Assembly (NCBI GenBank): GCA_013286565.1
Contig: JABDFM010000031.1
Span: forward strand, 1 to 35,403
DNA: 35,403 nt
Direction of reading: 5' to 3'
From: Bacteroidota bacterium
Lineage (GTDB): Bacteria; Bacteroidota; Bacteroidia; Sphingobacteriales; Sphingobacteriaceae
Below the pieces are notes generated by a model. That model saw only the letters and a program-made list of their open reading frames with translations, was not told where the DNA came from and did no database searches. This document shows positions 1 through 7,837 of the stretch, one piece after another; position 1 is the stretch's first letter; every line of letters starts with the position of its first letter. Position numbers and translations under genes: made by a program.

Positions 1-1
1 C

Positions 2-298
2 GGCTGGACGGTAGCAGCCAGTATTACCGGCGCAGTTGATGCCTTGACCCGAGCCCTGGCGGTGGAACTGGCGCCCATCCGTGTGAATGCAGTTTGTCCC
101 GGAGTAGTTAACACAGACCTATGGAGCAACATGCCCGAAGCTGACAAAGAAGCGCTGTTTACCGATATCAGCAGCAAATTACTTACAGGCAGGGTAGGCG
201 AGGCCGAAGATATAGCTGAGGCTTATTTATACCTGATGCATGGCAATTATACTACCGGGCAGGTGATCGTAGTTGATGGGGGTGGTGTGCTGGTGTAA
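2..298 (+). CDS. SDR family protein, C-terminal part (cut by window edge)
   Basis: The open frame enters from the left edge, so the Rossmann glycine motif lies outside the window. The visible 98 residues match the end of a short-chain dehydrogenase/reductase: an LTRALAVELAPIRVN helix-strand unit, the VCPGVVNTDLW substrate-loop segment, and a C-terminal TTGQVIVVDGGG strand typical of classical SDRs. The residues aligned with the usual YxxxK catalytic pair (YSAAK in most members) read AASIT just before GAVDALTRALA, so both Tyr and Lys appear replaced. A subgroup of SDR-like proteins with this ASITGAV segment exists from my recollection of the family. It may therefore be a non-classical or non-catalytic SDR. 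No substrate can be named. It converges on the TrmO-like gene with a gap of about 55 bp and no clear terminator. Confidence 0.85.
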   Translation, partial: GWTVAASITGAVDALTRALAVELAPIRVNAVCPGVVNTDLWSNMPEADKEALFTDISSKLLTGRVGEAEDIAEAYLYLMHGNYTTGQVIVVDGGGVLV

Positions 299-353
299 AA
301 CTTAATTGTCATTCTTGAACGTAGTGAAGCAAAACAAAAGGATTTTAATTTTA

Positions 354-812
354 CTACAACCAATAATCCTTCATCAATTCAGTAGCCCAGTTGGGCTGCT
401 GAATTGCTTTTTTTACGCCAAATTCCTTAAATACAGGCTTAATATCAAGTACAGGCGTGCCATCTATCGCATCAAGATATTTTACTTTGATGCTGCGCCC
501 GGTATGTTCAATTAGCTCAACAGTGCAAAGGCCAAGTTGGTTGGGCCTGTCTTTTTTTCGCTGACAAAAAATACCCATTTCGGGCCACTCAGGGTTTCCG
601 CGTGGTCTGCCCGAAAAGACGATCTTGTTTTGATCCACCTTATCAAAATAATAAATGATCTCGAGATGGGAAAAGCCTTCGATGCCATTCAAAGCTTCTT
701 CGGGTATATGTGACAGTAAGGTGATCTCAGAGATCGTATCGCCCCAAAAATCATCGGTAGGTTTATCTCTTTTGTTGCTGATAGTGGCTATGGGCTTTAG
801 CGTAATATCCAT
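354..812 (-). CDS. TrmO/TsaA-like tRNA (t6A37) methyltransferase
   Basis: A 152-residue protein of the TsaA/TrmO (UPF0066) family. In E. coli TrmO uses SAM to add the N6-methyl group to N6-threonylcarbamoyladenosine at position 37 of tRNA-Thr. Family marks visible here are EGFSHLEIIYYF (about 45-56), the SAM-site segment DRPNQLGL (88-95, corresponding to RPNxIGL) and DAIDGTPVLDIKP (114-126). It covers the single beta-barrel domain only; E. coli TrmO is longer, with a C-terminal extension, so this is the short form. The start is ATG at 812, with no obvious Shine-Dalgarno site, as usual in this phylum. It lies 63 bp downstream of the ferredoxin gene on the same strand and could be read through from it, but no functional link is evident. 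The family call is firm; the exact tRNA substrate is inferred. Confidence 0.85.
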   Translation of the reverse strand: MDITLKPIATISNKRDKPTDDFWGDTISEITLLSHIPEEALNGIEGFSHLEIIYYFDKVDQNKIVFSGRPRGNPEWPEMGIFCQRKKDRPNQLGLCTVELIEHTGRSIKVKYLDAIDGTPVLDIKPVFKEFGVKKAIQQPNWATELMKDYWL

Positions 813-875
813 ATGCGGTGATGTGTTTGCTATATGATGTAAGAATAAACATTTTACCTATTTCATTCAAATATT

Positions 876-1187
876 TTATCCCGCGATCTTAAAAACACAC
901 CCCTCCAATTGCTCGTTAACTGCGATCTGGCACGATAGGCGACTTTTATCATCGCTTGATGGCATGGTATCCAGCATATCCAGTTCCTGGTCGTGCGGGG
1001 ATGATAATTGTTCGGCACCGGCCAGCACCTGCACCATGCAGGTCGCGCAAAGCGCCATTCCGCCGCAGGTGGCCATGATATCATAATCAGATGCTTTTAG
1101 TACCTCCATCAAATTCAGGCTGATACCTTCGGGGATCGATAATGGTGCTTTGCGACCATCGCGATCCTCAACTATAAAATTGATCAT
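876..1187 (-). CDS. [2Fe-2S] ferredoxin, adrenodoxin type
   Basis: A 103-residue soluble electron carrier. The cluster ligands are visible as C41-x5-C47-x2-C50 (CGGMALCATC) plus C86 in RLSCQI, the spacing of adrenodoxin/ISC-type ferredoxins. The chain begins with a beta-grasp strand (INFIVEDRDGR) and contains SLNLMEVLKASDYDIMATCGG, typical of the fold. The start codon overlaps the 3' end of the FNR-like reductase gene by four bases, which indicates translational coupling, so the reductase is the probable electron donor. The final acceptor (for example a cytochrome P450, an oxygenase or Fe-S assembly) is not visible in the window. Regulation is probably through the upstream MarR protein, which heads the same leftward transcription unit. 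Confidence 0.92.
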   Translation of the reverse strand: MINFIVEDRDGRKAPLSIPEGISLNLMEVLKASDYDIMATCGGMALCATCMVQVLAGAEQLSSPHDQELDMLDTMPSSDDKSRLSCQIAVNEQLEGCVFKIAG

Positions 1188-2191
1188 GGCTGCAATTCAG
1201 TTATACCGTAAACGGTGGTGTATTTAAAGCTCAGCCTTTGGTCAGGATATACATATTTGAAAGCGCTTTGTGCCATTAGCGCAGCTTCATGAAAACCACA
1301 GAGTATCAGCTTAAGCTTGCCCGGATAGGTATTGATATCGCCTATGGCATATATCCCTTCAATGTTGGTGCTGTAATCGGTCGTGTTTACTTCTATAGCC
1401 GATTTGTCGATATTTAGCCCCCAGTTTTCTATCGGGCCTAATTTGGGGCTTAGTCCGAACAGTGGCACAAAGTGTTCGGCATTAATAACAAATTTGCCAT
1501 CCGTGCCGAAAAGGGTAAGCGCCTCCAGGTGACCTGCACCATCTAATGAAATAACCCTTGTTTTAAGGTGTAGGTCGATCTTGCCGATCTTGGCCAGCTC
1601 AAAAACCTTTTCCGCCGCATCTGGCGCGCCACGAAAAGTATCGCCACGGTGTACCAACGTTACCCTTTCAGCAATATCTGCCAGGAAAATGGTCCAGTCC
1701 AGCGCCGAATCGCCGCCGCCTGCCAGCACTACATGCCTGCCCCTGAATTGCTCAGGATTTCTTACGGCATAAGTAACTCCTTTGCCTTCAAATTCTAACA
1801 GTCGGTCAACTTCAGGTTTGCGGGGTTCGAAGCATCCCAGGCCCCCCGCAATTACTACGGCTTTGCAATTAATTTCAGTTCCTTCGCTGGTGCCTATCAG
1901 CCAAGTTCCGTCAGGCAGCTTTTCCAGCGTTTCCACACGTTCGCCCAAAGTAAATCCAGGATGAAAAGGCGCTATTTGCTCCATTAACTTATCAGCCAGT
2001 TCCTGCGCATTAATTGCAGGATAACCGGGTATATCATATATGGGTTTTTGCGGATATATTTCGGATAACTGGCCACCCACTTGCGGCAGGGAGTCAATTA
2101 AATGGCAATGCATTTTTAATAGTCCGGCTTCAAAAACAGCAAAGAGCCCGGCCGGTCCGGCGCCAATAATGCCTATATCAGTGGTTATCAT
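1184..2191 (-). CDS. Ferredoxin-NADP(+) reductase, type 2 (thioredoxin-reductase-like)
   Basis: A 335-residue FAD/NAD(P) pyridine nucleotide oxidoreductase of the YumC/TrxR-like FNR group. The FAD dinucleotide motif GAGPAG is at residues 10-15, and the NADP-binding motif GGGDSALDW lies near the middle. The C-terminal FAD-contact segment reads YAIGDINTYPGKLKLILCGFHEAALMAQSAF. The CxxC redox pair of true thioredoxin reductases is not seen in the central domain, which favours FNR over TrxR. It would move electrons between NADPH and the adjoining [2Fe-2S] ferredoxin, whose start codon overlaps this gene's end. The MarR gene lies 18 bp upstream on the same strand. Length is normal for the family (about 330-350 residues). 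Confidence 0.92.
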   Translation of the reverse strand: MITTDIGIIGAGPAGLFAVFEAGLLKMHCHLIDSLPQVGGQLSEIYPQKPIYDIPGYPAINAQELADKLMEQIAPFHPGFTLGERVETLEKLPDGTWLIGTSEGTEINCKAVVIAGGLGCFEPRKPEVDRLLEFEGKGVTYAVRNPEQFRGRHVVLAGGGDSALDWTIFLADIAERVTLVHRGDTFRGAPDAAEKVFELAKIGKIDLHLKTRVISLDGAGHLEALTLFGTDGKFVINAEHFVPLFGLSPKLGPIENWGLNIDKSAIEVNTTDYSTNIEGIYAIGDINTYPGKLKLILCGFHEAALMAQSAFKYVYPDQRLSFKYTTVYGITELQP

Positions 2192-2209
2192 ATTGTTGTT
2201 AAATTAAAT

Positions 2210-2644
2210 TCACAATTCAAGGTTTTGGTAGATCTTATTTAAGATCTTTTTTAACTCATCGTAATCAGCTTCGCTTAGTCCTTCCCAGGCTTTCATTCGT
2301 ATATCATCAACCCCCGGTGATAGTTCTTTCAATAGTTGCTTGCCGCTTTCAGTTAAATGCACCGTAAAGCTGCGCCGGTCTGTTTTATGGATCACACGCT
2401 CGGTTAACCCCTTTTTGCACAACAGGTCAACTATCCGGGTTAAAGTAGGGGTGTCCTTCCCGGTTAATTCAGCCAGTTCCGTTTGTTTCAGATAGCGATC
2501 GTTATCCAGGTTCTTCAATATCAGCCATTGGTCAACAGTGATATTGAAATTACCGGCTGCAAATTTTTGTTGCGCATATTGTTTTACCCGCCGGGCGGTA
2601 CGGTCGAGCAGGTAGGAATAGCTATCAAATTTTTTACTTGTCAT
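2210..2644 (-). CDS. MarR family transcriptional regulator
   Basis: A 144-residue winged-helix protein. The DNA-binding core is QTELAELTGKDTPTLTRIVDLL, followed by the wing KTDRRSFTVHLTESGKQLL, the classic MarR layout with flanking dimerisation helices at both ends. It is the first gene of the leftward unit marR - FNR - ferredoxin (18 bp to the reductase). A 17-bp palindrome at 2643-2659 overlaps its start codon, which suggests autorepression of the whole unit. MarR proteins usually respond to small aromatic ligands or oxidants; given the redox genes, an oxidative or electrophile signal is plausible but unproven. No cysteine suited to thiol sensing is seen (no Cys in the N-terminal dimer helix; one in the recognition region, LLCKKG). 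Confidence 0.92.
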   Translation of the reverse strand: MTSKKFDSYSYLLDRTARRVKQYAQQKFAAGNFNITVDQWLILKNLDNDRYLKQTELAELTGKDTPTLTRIVDLLCKKGLTERVIHKTDRRSFTVHLTESGKQLLKELSPGVDDIRMKAWEGLSEADYDELKKILNKIYQNLEL

Positions 2645-2659
2645 ACTAATAATTAGTAT
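2643..2659. promoter_or_regulatory. Palindromic candidate operator for the MarR regulator
   Basis: ATACTAAT-A-ATTAGTAT is a perfect inverted repeat with 8-bp arms and a one-base centre. It overlaps the ATG of marR (2642-2644 on the minus strand), the usual place for a MarR autoregulatory site. It also lies about 120 bp upstream of the predicted promoter of the divergent alpha-glucan cluster. Binding by this MarR protein is inferred from size, symmetry and position. Confidence 0.55.
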
Positions 2660-2775
2660 AGCAAATATATGAAGTATTTTTTTGATTTAAAAAACTTAAT
2701 CAGCCACCCACCAACCGCCCCGCGCCGTGCCCTCAAAACATTTTCACTTTTTCATACAATAAATCATTTTTATAT

Positions 2776-2783
2776 TAAATTTG
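2776..2783 (+). promoter_or_regulatory. Bacteroidota-type -7 box upstream of susA-like gene
   Basis: TAAATTTG fits the Bacteroidota sigma-ABfrA -7 consensus TAnnTTTG at every fixed position. The -33 element is weak: a T-run at 2748-2752 lies 23 bp upstream, without the preferred TTTG. Transcription would start near 2790, giving a leader of about 50 nt before the ATG at 2843. This placement argues against the longer open frame that starts at 2669. Confidence 0.5.
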
Positions 2784-2842
2784 AAACGCGGTTGCGAATG
2801 ATTTTTGACGACCGTCCAATTATTTTCCTGAAGAAACCTGGT

Positions 2843-4705
2843 ATGAAAAAATCTTTATTTTTTACAGTTGGCTGTCTCCTGATGGGGTTGGGGGTAACGG
2901 CCCAAATTCCTGCCCTGGAGCGCGTAGAGCCCATGTTTTGGTGGGTAGGGATGAGCAATCCGAACCTGCAACTGATCGTTCACGGCAACAATATTTCAGC
3001 CCGAAAAGTGGAATTAAACTACCCCGGAGTGAAGTTAGTTGCAGTGCATAAAGTTGAAAATCCTAATTATTTATTCATCGATCTGCGCGTTTTTTCTGCC
3101 GCATCACCGGGAACGTTCCCGATAAATTTTATTAAAGCGGGAGAAAAGACTTTAACTTATCATTATTTTCTTAAAAAACGCGACCGCTCGCCGGGCAGGG
3201 TACAGGGTGTGACGGACAAAGACCTGATCTATCTTTTGATGCCTGACCGCTTCGCAAACGGTGATCCCAAAAATGATTCGGTAACCGGTATGCGCGAGAC
3301 CGGGATTAACCGCAGCAAAATGTTTAGCCGCCATGGCGGAGATATTCAGGGAGTAATGGATCATCTTGATTATTTGAAAGACCTGGGGGTTACGGCCATT
3401 TGGCTTACCCCGGCAATTGAAAATGATGAACCCAGTGCTTCTTATCACGGCTACGCAGTTACCGATCATTATAAGATCGATCCGCGTTATGGCACCAATG
3501 AATTGTACAAGAAATTTGTAGAAAAATGCCATTCTATGGGCCTAAAAGTTGTAATGGACCTGGTACATAACCATGCAGGTACAGAAGGTTATACCATAAG
3601 CGATATGCCCATGAAAAGCTGGGTGCATCAATGGCCAAAATATACAAAATCAAACTTCCGTGATGCAGCGGTGATGGACCCCCATGCTTCGACTGCCGAC
3701 CGTAAGCAGATACTTGATGGCTGGTTTGATCACAGGATGGCAGATATGAACGAGAATAACCCGTATGTTGAGAATTTCCTAACCCAGAACCATATCTGGT
3801 GGGCGGAATATTCAGGTGTTGATGGTTTTCGTTTGGATACTTACCCTTATAATGACGCCGAATATATGGCCAAATGGGCTGTAGATGTTCGGACTGAGTT
3901 CCCGCACTTATCCATATTTGGCGAAACACTGGTCTGGTCGGCTGCCAACCAGGCATTTTTTACCGAAGGCAACACCGTAAACCGGGGATTTGATACGCAT
4001 TTGCCGGGAGTTACCGATGGTGTGTGGAAAGAAGCGGTTTATGATGCGCTGAATGCCAAAGAAGGCTGGACAGAAGGTGTGAACCGCTTATATTCCGTTA
4101 TGGCGCAGGACTTTTTATATAAGGATGCTACAAAGAATACTATTTTCCTGGATAACCATGATATGAGTCGCTTCCTGTCAGTAGTAGGTGAGGATATCAC
4201 CAAATACAAATCGGGTATGGCTATGCTGATGACCATGCGGGGAGTGCCGCAAATGTACTATGGCGATGAGATACTAATGAAAAATTTCTCGAACCCGGAT
4301 GGTTTGGTGCGTGAGGATTTTCCCGGTGGCTGGCCTGGTGATAAAAGCAATAAATTTACCGCCGCCGGAAGAACGGATAAAGAAAACGATGCTTTTAATT
4401 ACGTGCGCACATTGGCCAATTACCGCAAAAATACCCCTGCTTTGCAAACCGGTAAACTGATGCAGTTTATACCAGAAAAAGGTATTTATGTGTATTTCAG
4501 GTATGATGAGCAGAAAACGGTAATGGTGGTTTATAACAGCACTGAAAAGGAACAAAGCATTACAACTGAAAGGTATGCCGAACGTATTAATGGGGTATTA
4601 AAGGCCAGGAATATAATAAGTGACCAGGCGGTGGATCTGTCAAAATTGACTATTCCGGCAAAAGGAACTTTAGTTTTAGAATTATTACCAAATAATACCC
4701 ATTAA
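2843..4705 (+). CDS. susA: Neopullulanase/cyclomaltodextrinase-type GH13 enzyme, SusA-like, exported
   Basis: A 620-residue GH13 enzyme that should hydrolyse alpha-1,4 (and some alpha-1,6) glucans or cyclodextrins to maltose or short oligosaccharides in the periplasm. The open frame extends up to 2669, but the ATG at 2843 begins a clean signal peptide (MKKSLFFTVGCLLMGLGVTAQ) and lies behind a -7 box, so this start is preferred. The N-terminal beta domain begins LERVEPMFWWVGMSNPNLQL, closely like Bacteroides SusA. The four GH13 regions are present: DLVHNHAG; GFRLD with nucleophile D332; FGET with acid/base E361; FLDNHD with D440. A C-terminal beta domain follows. It is the first gene of the alpha-glucan cluster. 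Length equals that of SusA (about 617). The sus name reflects sequence similarity; no SusC/SusD adjoins it here. Confidence 0.88.
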   Translation: MKKSLFFTVGCLLMGLGVTAQIPALERVEPMFWWVGMSNPNLQLIVHGNNISARKVELNYPGVKLVAVHKVENPNYLFIDLRVFSAASPGTFPINFIKAGEKTLTYHYFLKKRDRSPGRVQGVTDKDLIYLLMPDRFANGDPKNDSVTGMRETGINRSKMFSRHGGDIQGVMDHLDYLKDLGVTAIWLTPAIENDEPSASYHGYAVTDHYKIDPRYGTNELYKKFVEKCHSMGLKVVMDLVHNHAGTEGYTISDMPMKSWVHQWPKYTKSNFRDAAVMDPHASTADRKQILDGWFDHRMADMNENNPYVENFLTQNHIWWAEYSGVDGFRLDTYPYNDAEYMAKWAVDVRTEFPHLSIFGETLVWSAANQAFFTEGNTVNRGFDTHLPGVTDGVWKEAVYDALNAKEGWTEGVNRLYSVMAQDFLYKDATKNTIFLDNHDMSRFLSVVGEDITKYKSGMAMLMTMRGVPQMYYGDEILMKNFSNPDGLVREDFPGGWPGDKSNKFTAAGRTDKENDAFNYVRTLANYRKNTPALQTGKLMQFIPEKGIYVYFRYDEQKTVMVVYNSTEKEQSITTERYAERINGVLKARNIISDQAVDLSKLTIPAKGTLVLELLPNNTH

Positions 4706-4768
4706 TAATATATTTAGTGATTGGCAAACCGGTGTGTTTTTTACACCCGATCTGCGTATAAAAAAGGA

Positions 4769-5419
4769 ATGAGTACTATAAAAGCTTGCATTTTTGACCT
4801 TGACGGGGTGATCGTTGATACTGCGGTATATCACTACAAGGCATGGAAACGATTGGCGAACGAACTGGGGTTTGATTTTACCGAAGAAGATAACGAAAAA
4901 CTAAAGGGTGTAAGCCGCACACGTTCATTGGAGTTGATATTGCAATGGGGAGGCATTACTAAAACTGATGCTGAAAAGGAAGAACTGGCGACACGGAAAA
5001 ATACCTGGTATGTGGATATGATCAGCAAAATGACGCCGGCTGAGGTATTGCCCGGTGCTAAGGAATTTTTAGAATTGTGCATCAGCGCCGGATTAAAGAC
5101 GGCATTGGGCTCGGCAAGTAAAAATTCGGGCATGATACTGGAGAAAACCGGCATAGCGCATTTGTTTGATGTGGTGATCGATGGGAATAAGGTAAGTAAA
5201 CCCAAACCAGACCCCGAGGTGTTTTTAAAAGGCGCTGAAGGATTGCATGAGGCCCCCGAAAACTGCGTGGTGTTTGAAGATGCTATTGCAGGTGTTGAAG
5301 CTGCTATAGCAGGGGGGATGAAAGCGGTAGGCATTGGCTCGCCTAAAGTTTTGTACGAGGCGAACCTGGTGGTAAGCGGATTGAATGAAATGAGTTTGAA
5401 AAAATTATATGCCCTCTGA
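4769..5419 (+). CDS. pgmB: Beta-phosphoglucomutase (HAD superfamily)
   Basis: A 216-residue HAD enzyme converting beta-glucose 1-phosphate to glucose 6-phosphate in the cytosol. The start at 4769 is chosen over an in-frame ATG at 4721 because AAAAAGGA precedes it and the protein then begins right at the HAD core. Motif I is FDLDGVIVDT, with nucleophile D10 and acid/base D12. The cap domain contains KLKGVSRTRSLEL, the beta-PGM substrate loop. Motif II is LGSASKN, motif III includes SKPKPDPEVF, and motif IV is VVFEDAIAGVEAA. The maltose phosphorylase gene follows, and maltose phosphorylase releases exactly the beta-anomer that this enzyme consumes, so the pair forms one pathway step. Length matches Lactococcus beta-PGM (about 220). 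Confidence 0.93.
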   Translation: MSTIKACIFDLDGVIVDTAVYHYKAWKRLANELGFDFTEEDNEKLKGVSRTRSLELILQWGGITKTDAEKEELATRKNTWYVDMISKMTPAEVLPGAKEFLELCISAGLKTALGSASKNSGMILEKTGIAHLFDVVIDGNKVSKPKPDPEVFLKGAEGLHEAPENCVVFEDAIAGVEAAIAGGMKAVGIGSPKVLYEANLVVSGLNEMSLKKLYAL

Positions 5420-5469
5420 AGAAGGGATGATATTAATAATTAATAAGTAAATAAACATCCTCTAACATT

Positions 5470-5483
5470 CCCCCTTCAGGGGG
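5470..5483. repeat. Small G/C hairpin in pgmB-phosphorylase gap
   Basis: CCCCC-TTCA-GGGGG, followed by TTAGGGGGC, stands out in an otherwise AT-rich 87-bp gap between pgmB and the phosphorylase gene. I recall similar CCCCTTCAGGGGG...GGGGG strings as interspersed intergenic repeats in related genomes, but this was not checked. There is no U-run, so it is not an intrinsic terminator. Confidence 0.4.
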
Positions 5484-5506
5484 TTAGGGGGCTATCACAA
5501 TAATAC

Positions 5507-7816
5507 ATGAAGGACTATATCAAAGTTGATGAGTGGAAAATTATAGAAGAAGGGTTTGATCCGAATTATAATACCATATCAGAAAGTATTTTTAGCCTGG
5601 GGAATGGCAGAATGGGCCAGCGTGCCAATTTTGAAGAAGCATACAGCGGCGAAACACTTTCGGGAAATTATGTTGCAGGTGTATATTATCCTGACAAAAC
5701 TCGTGTTGGCTGGTGGAAGAATGGTTACCCCGAATACTTCGCCAAAGTAATTAATGCCGCTAACTGGATAGGTATTGATATTTTAATTGAAGGTGAACAG
5801 CTTGACCTTGCCAAATGCGAGGTAAAGGATTTCAGGCGTGAGCTGAATATGAAGGAAGGCTACTTGAAAAGGATTTTCATCGCAAAAACAGCTAAGGGGA
5901 AAGAAGTAAAGGTAGAAACCACCCGTTTTTGCAGCATAGCTGATGATGAAACAGGAGCGATAAGCTATTCTATCACCCCATTAAATTTTAGCGGTCAAAT
6001 CGCTATCACACCTTTCATCGATGGCGATGTGGTGAATAAAGATTCTAACTATGACGAGAAGTTTTGGGACGAAGTAAAAAAAGAAACCTGGGAAGAAGGC
6101 GCTTTTGTGCAACTACGCACCAAAAAAACTGGTTTTGAGGTAGCTACCGGTATGAAGATAGCAATAGAACAAAACGGACAGCCAGTTCCGCTCCAAGCTC
6201 AGTCTATCGAAAAAGATAAATATGTTGCTTTAAAAACTGAACTTAACGCAGAAGAAGGCCAAACTATCACCATTTATAAATACGCCGCTAACCTGTCGTC
6301 ACAAAATTATGCTGCTGCGGAACTGGAAGATAACCTGAAAGCTACCCTGCTGCATATCAGTGAGAAAGGTTTTAAAACCATGCTGGAAGAACAAGCCGCG
6401 GCCTGGAATGAAAAGTGGAAGCATAACGATATCATTATTGAGGGCGATGCATCTGCACAGCAAGGGATACGTTTTAACATATTCCAACTCAATCAAACTT
6501 ATACCGGCGAGGACGATCGTTTGAATATCGGTCCTAAAGGCTTTACCGGTGAAAAATACGGGGGCTCAACCTATTGGGATACGGAAGCTTATTGCGTACC
6601 GTTTTACCTGGCTACTGCCGACCCTAAAGTAACCCGCAACTTATTGTTGTACCGTTACAAACAATTAGGCAAAGCTATTGATAATGCCAAATTGCTTGGC
6701 TTCAAGGATGGCGCGGCATTGTATCCGATGGTGACCATGGATGGTACCGAGTGCCACAATGAATGGGAAATTACTTTTGAGGAGATACACCGCAACGGTG
6801 CAATTGCCCATGCAATATTTGATTATGTTCGTTATACCGGCGATGAGCAGTATTTAGCTGATTATGGTTTGGAAGTATTGATCGCTATCGCCCGTTTTTG
6901 GTCACAAAGAATTACCTGGTCTGATGATAAGCAACAGTATGTGATGTTGGGCGTAACCGGGCCTAATGAGTATGAGAACAACGTTAATAATAACTGGTAC
7001 ACCAGCACTATAGCCACCTGGTGTATGCAGTATGCGATGGATGTAACCGAAAAAGTGCAGGCTGAAGATCCATCAAAATATAATGCACTGATAAACAAAA
7101 TAAATTTCGATCAAGAAAAGGAAACCGCACGTTTCCGTGATATTATCGAAAAGATGTATTACCCTTATGATGAAACCCGCCGGGTATTTTTACAGCAGGA
7201 TGGCTACCTGGATAAAGAACAGATATTGGTAAAAGACCTGCCTGCAAGCGAACGACCCATCAACCAAAAATGGAGCTGGGACAGAATATTACGTTCCTGC
7301 TATATCAAACAGGCTGATGTGTTGCAGGGGATATACTTTTTTGAAGATCAGTACGACCTGGAAACCATCCGTCGCAATTACGATTTTTATGAGCCGCGCA
7401 CGGTGCATGAGTCGTCATTATCGCCATGCGTGCACGCCATTATAGCTGCAAAATTAGGGGATGAGGATCGTGCTTACGAGTTTTACCTACGCACCTCGCG
7501 GCTTGACCTGGACGATTATAACAACGATACTGAGGATGGCTGTCATATTACTTCAATGGCCGGTACCTGGATGTCGGTTGTGGAAGGTTTTGGTGGTATG
7601 CGTGTATGCGATGGGAAATTATCGTTCCAGCCTTTCCTTCCCGGTAAATGGCAATCGTTCTCGTTCCATATCGTGTTCAGAGGCGCATTACTGAATATCA
7701 AAGTGAGTAAGGATGGCGTGCAGATCAAAAACCTGTCGGGCAACGAGGTTGCCGTGTTAATTTACGGTAAGCAGCAGCTGGTAAAAGCCAATAACGAGTT
7801 GCTGGTTGAAGCATAA
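5507..7816 (+). CDS. mapA: Maltose phosphorylase-like GH65 enzyme
   Basis: A 769-residue cytosolic GH65 inverting phosphorylase; it would split maltose with phosphate to glucose and beta-glucose 1-phosphate. It has no signal peptide. The layout is an N-terminal beta-sandwich (about 1-270), a linker, an (alpha/alpha)6 barrel (about 320-700) and a C-terminal beta-sheet. The barrel carries GGSTYWDTEAY (352-362), and the general acid is E488 in VTGPNEYENNVNNNWYT, matching E487 of Lactobacillus brevis maltose phosphorylase from memory. The phosphate-binding HESSLSPCVH segment is also present, which supports a phosphorylase rather than a hydrolase. The pgmB gene directly upstream supports maltose or another alpha-glucosyl disaccharide as substrate. 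Kojibiose or trehalose specificity cannot be excluded by eye, but the maltose context is strong. Confidence 0.88.
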   Translation: MKDYIKVDEWKIIEEGFDPNYNTISESIFSLGNGRMGQRANFEEAYSGETLSGNYVAGVYYPDKTRVGWWKNGYPEYFAKVINAANWIGIDILIEGEQLDLAKCEVKDFRRELNMKEGYLKRIFIAKTAKGKEVKVETTRFCSIADDETGAISYSITPLNFSGQIAITPFIDGDVVNKDSNYDEKFWDEVKKETWEEGAFVQLRTKKTGFEVATGMKIAIEQNGQPVPLQAQSIEKDKYVALKTELNAEEGQTITIYKYAANLSSQNYAAAELEDNLKATLLHISEKGFKTMLEEQAAAWNEKWKHNDIIIEGDASAQQGIRFNIFQLNQTYTGEDDRLNIGPKGFTGEKYGGSTYWDTEAYCVPFYLATADPKVTRNLLLYRYKQLGKAIDNAKLLGFKDGAALYPMVTMDGTECHNEWEITFEEIHRNGAIAHAIFDYVRYTGDEQYLADYGLEVLIAIARFWSQRITWSDDKQQYVMLGVTGPNEYENNVNNNWYTSTIATWCMQYAMDVTEKVQAEDPSKYNALINKINFDQEKETARFRDIIEKMYYPYDETRRVFLQQDGYLDKEQILVKDLPASERPINQKWSWDRILRSCYIKQADVLQGIYFFEDQYDLETIRRNYDFYEPRTVHESSLSPCVHAIIAAKLGDEDRAYEFYLRTSRLDLDDYNNDTEDGCHITSMAGTWMSVVEGFGGMRVCDGKLSFQPFLPGKWQSFSFHIVFRGALLNIKVSKDGVQIKNLSGNEVAVLIYGKQQLVKANNELLVEA

Positions 7817-7837
7817 AAGGCTTTAGCCAATTTAAGC

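Noticed and set aside
863..1084. A 73-codon minus-strand frame inside the ferredoxin gene
   Set aside because: It is an out-of-frame shadow of the ferredoxin, whose cluster cysteines identify the real frame.
2669..2842. A longer N-terminus for the SusA-like protein
   Set aside because: It would bury the signal peptide 58 residues inside the chain and place the -7 box within the coding sequence.
4731..4747. GGTGT-GTTTTTT-ACACC as a terminator after the SusA-like gene
   Set aside because: The stem has only 5 bp and the T-run is in the loop, not after the stem.
4721..4768. An upstream ATG for pgmB
   Set aside because: The extra 16 residues do not belong to the HAD fold, and the ATG at 4769 has a good AAAAAGGA ribosome site.
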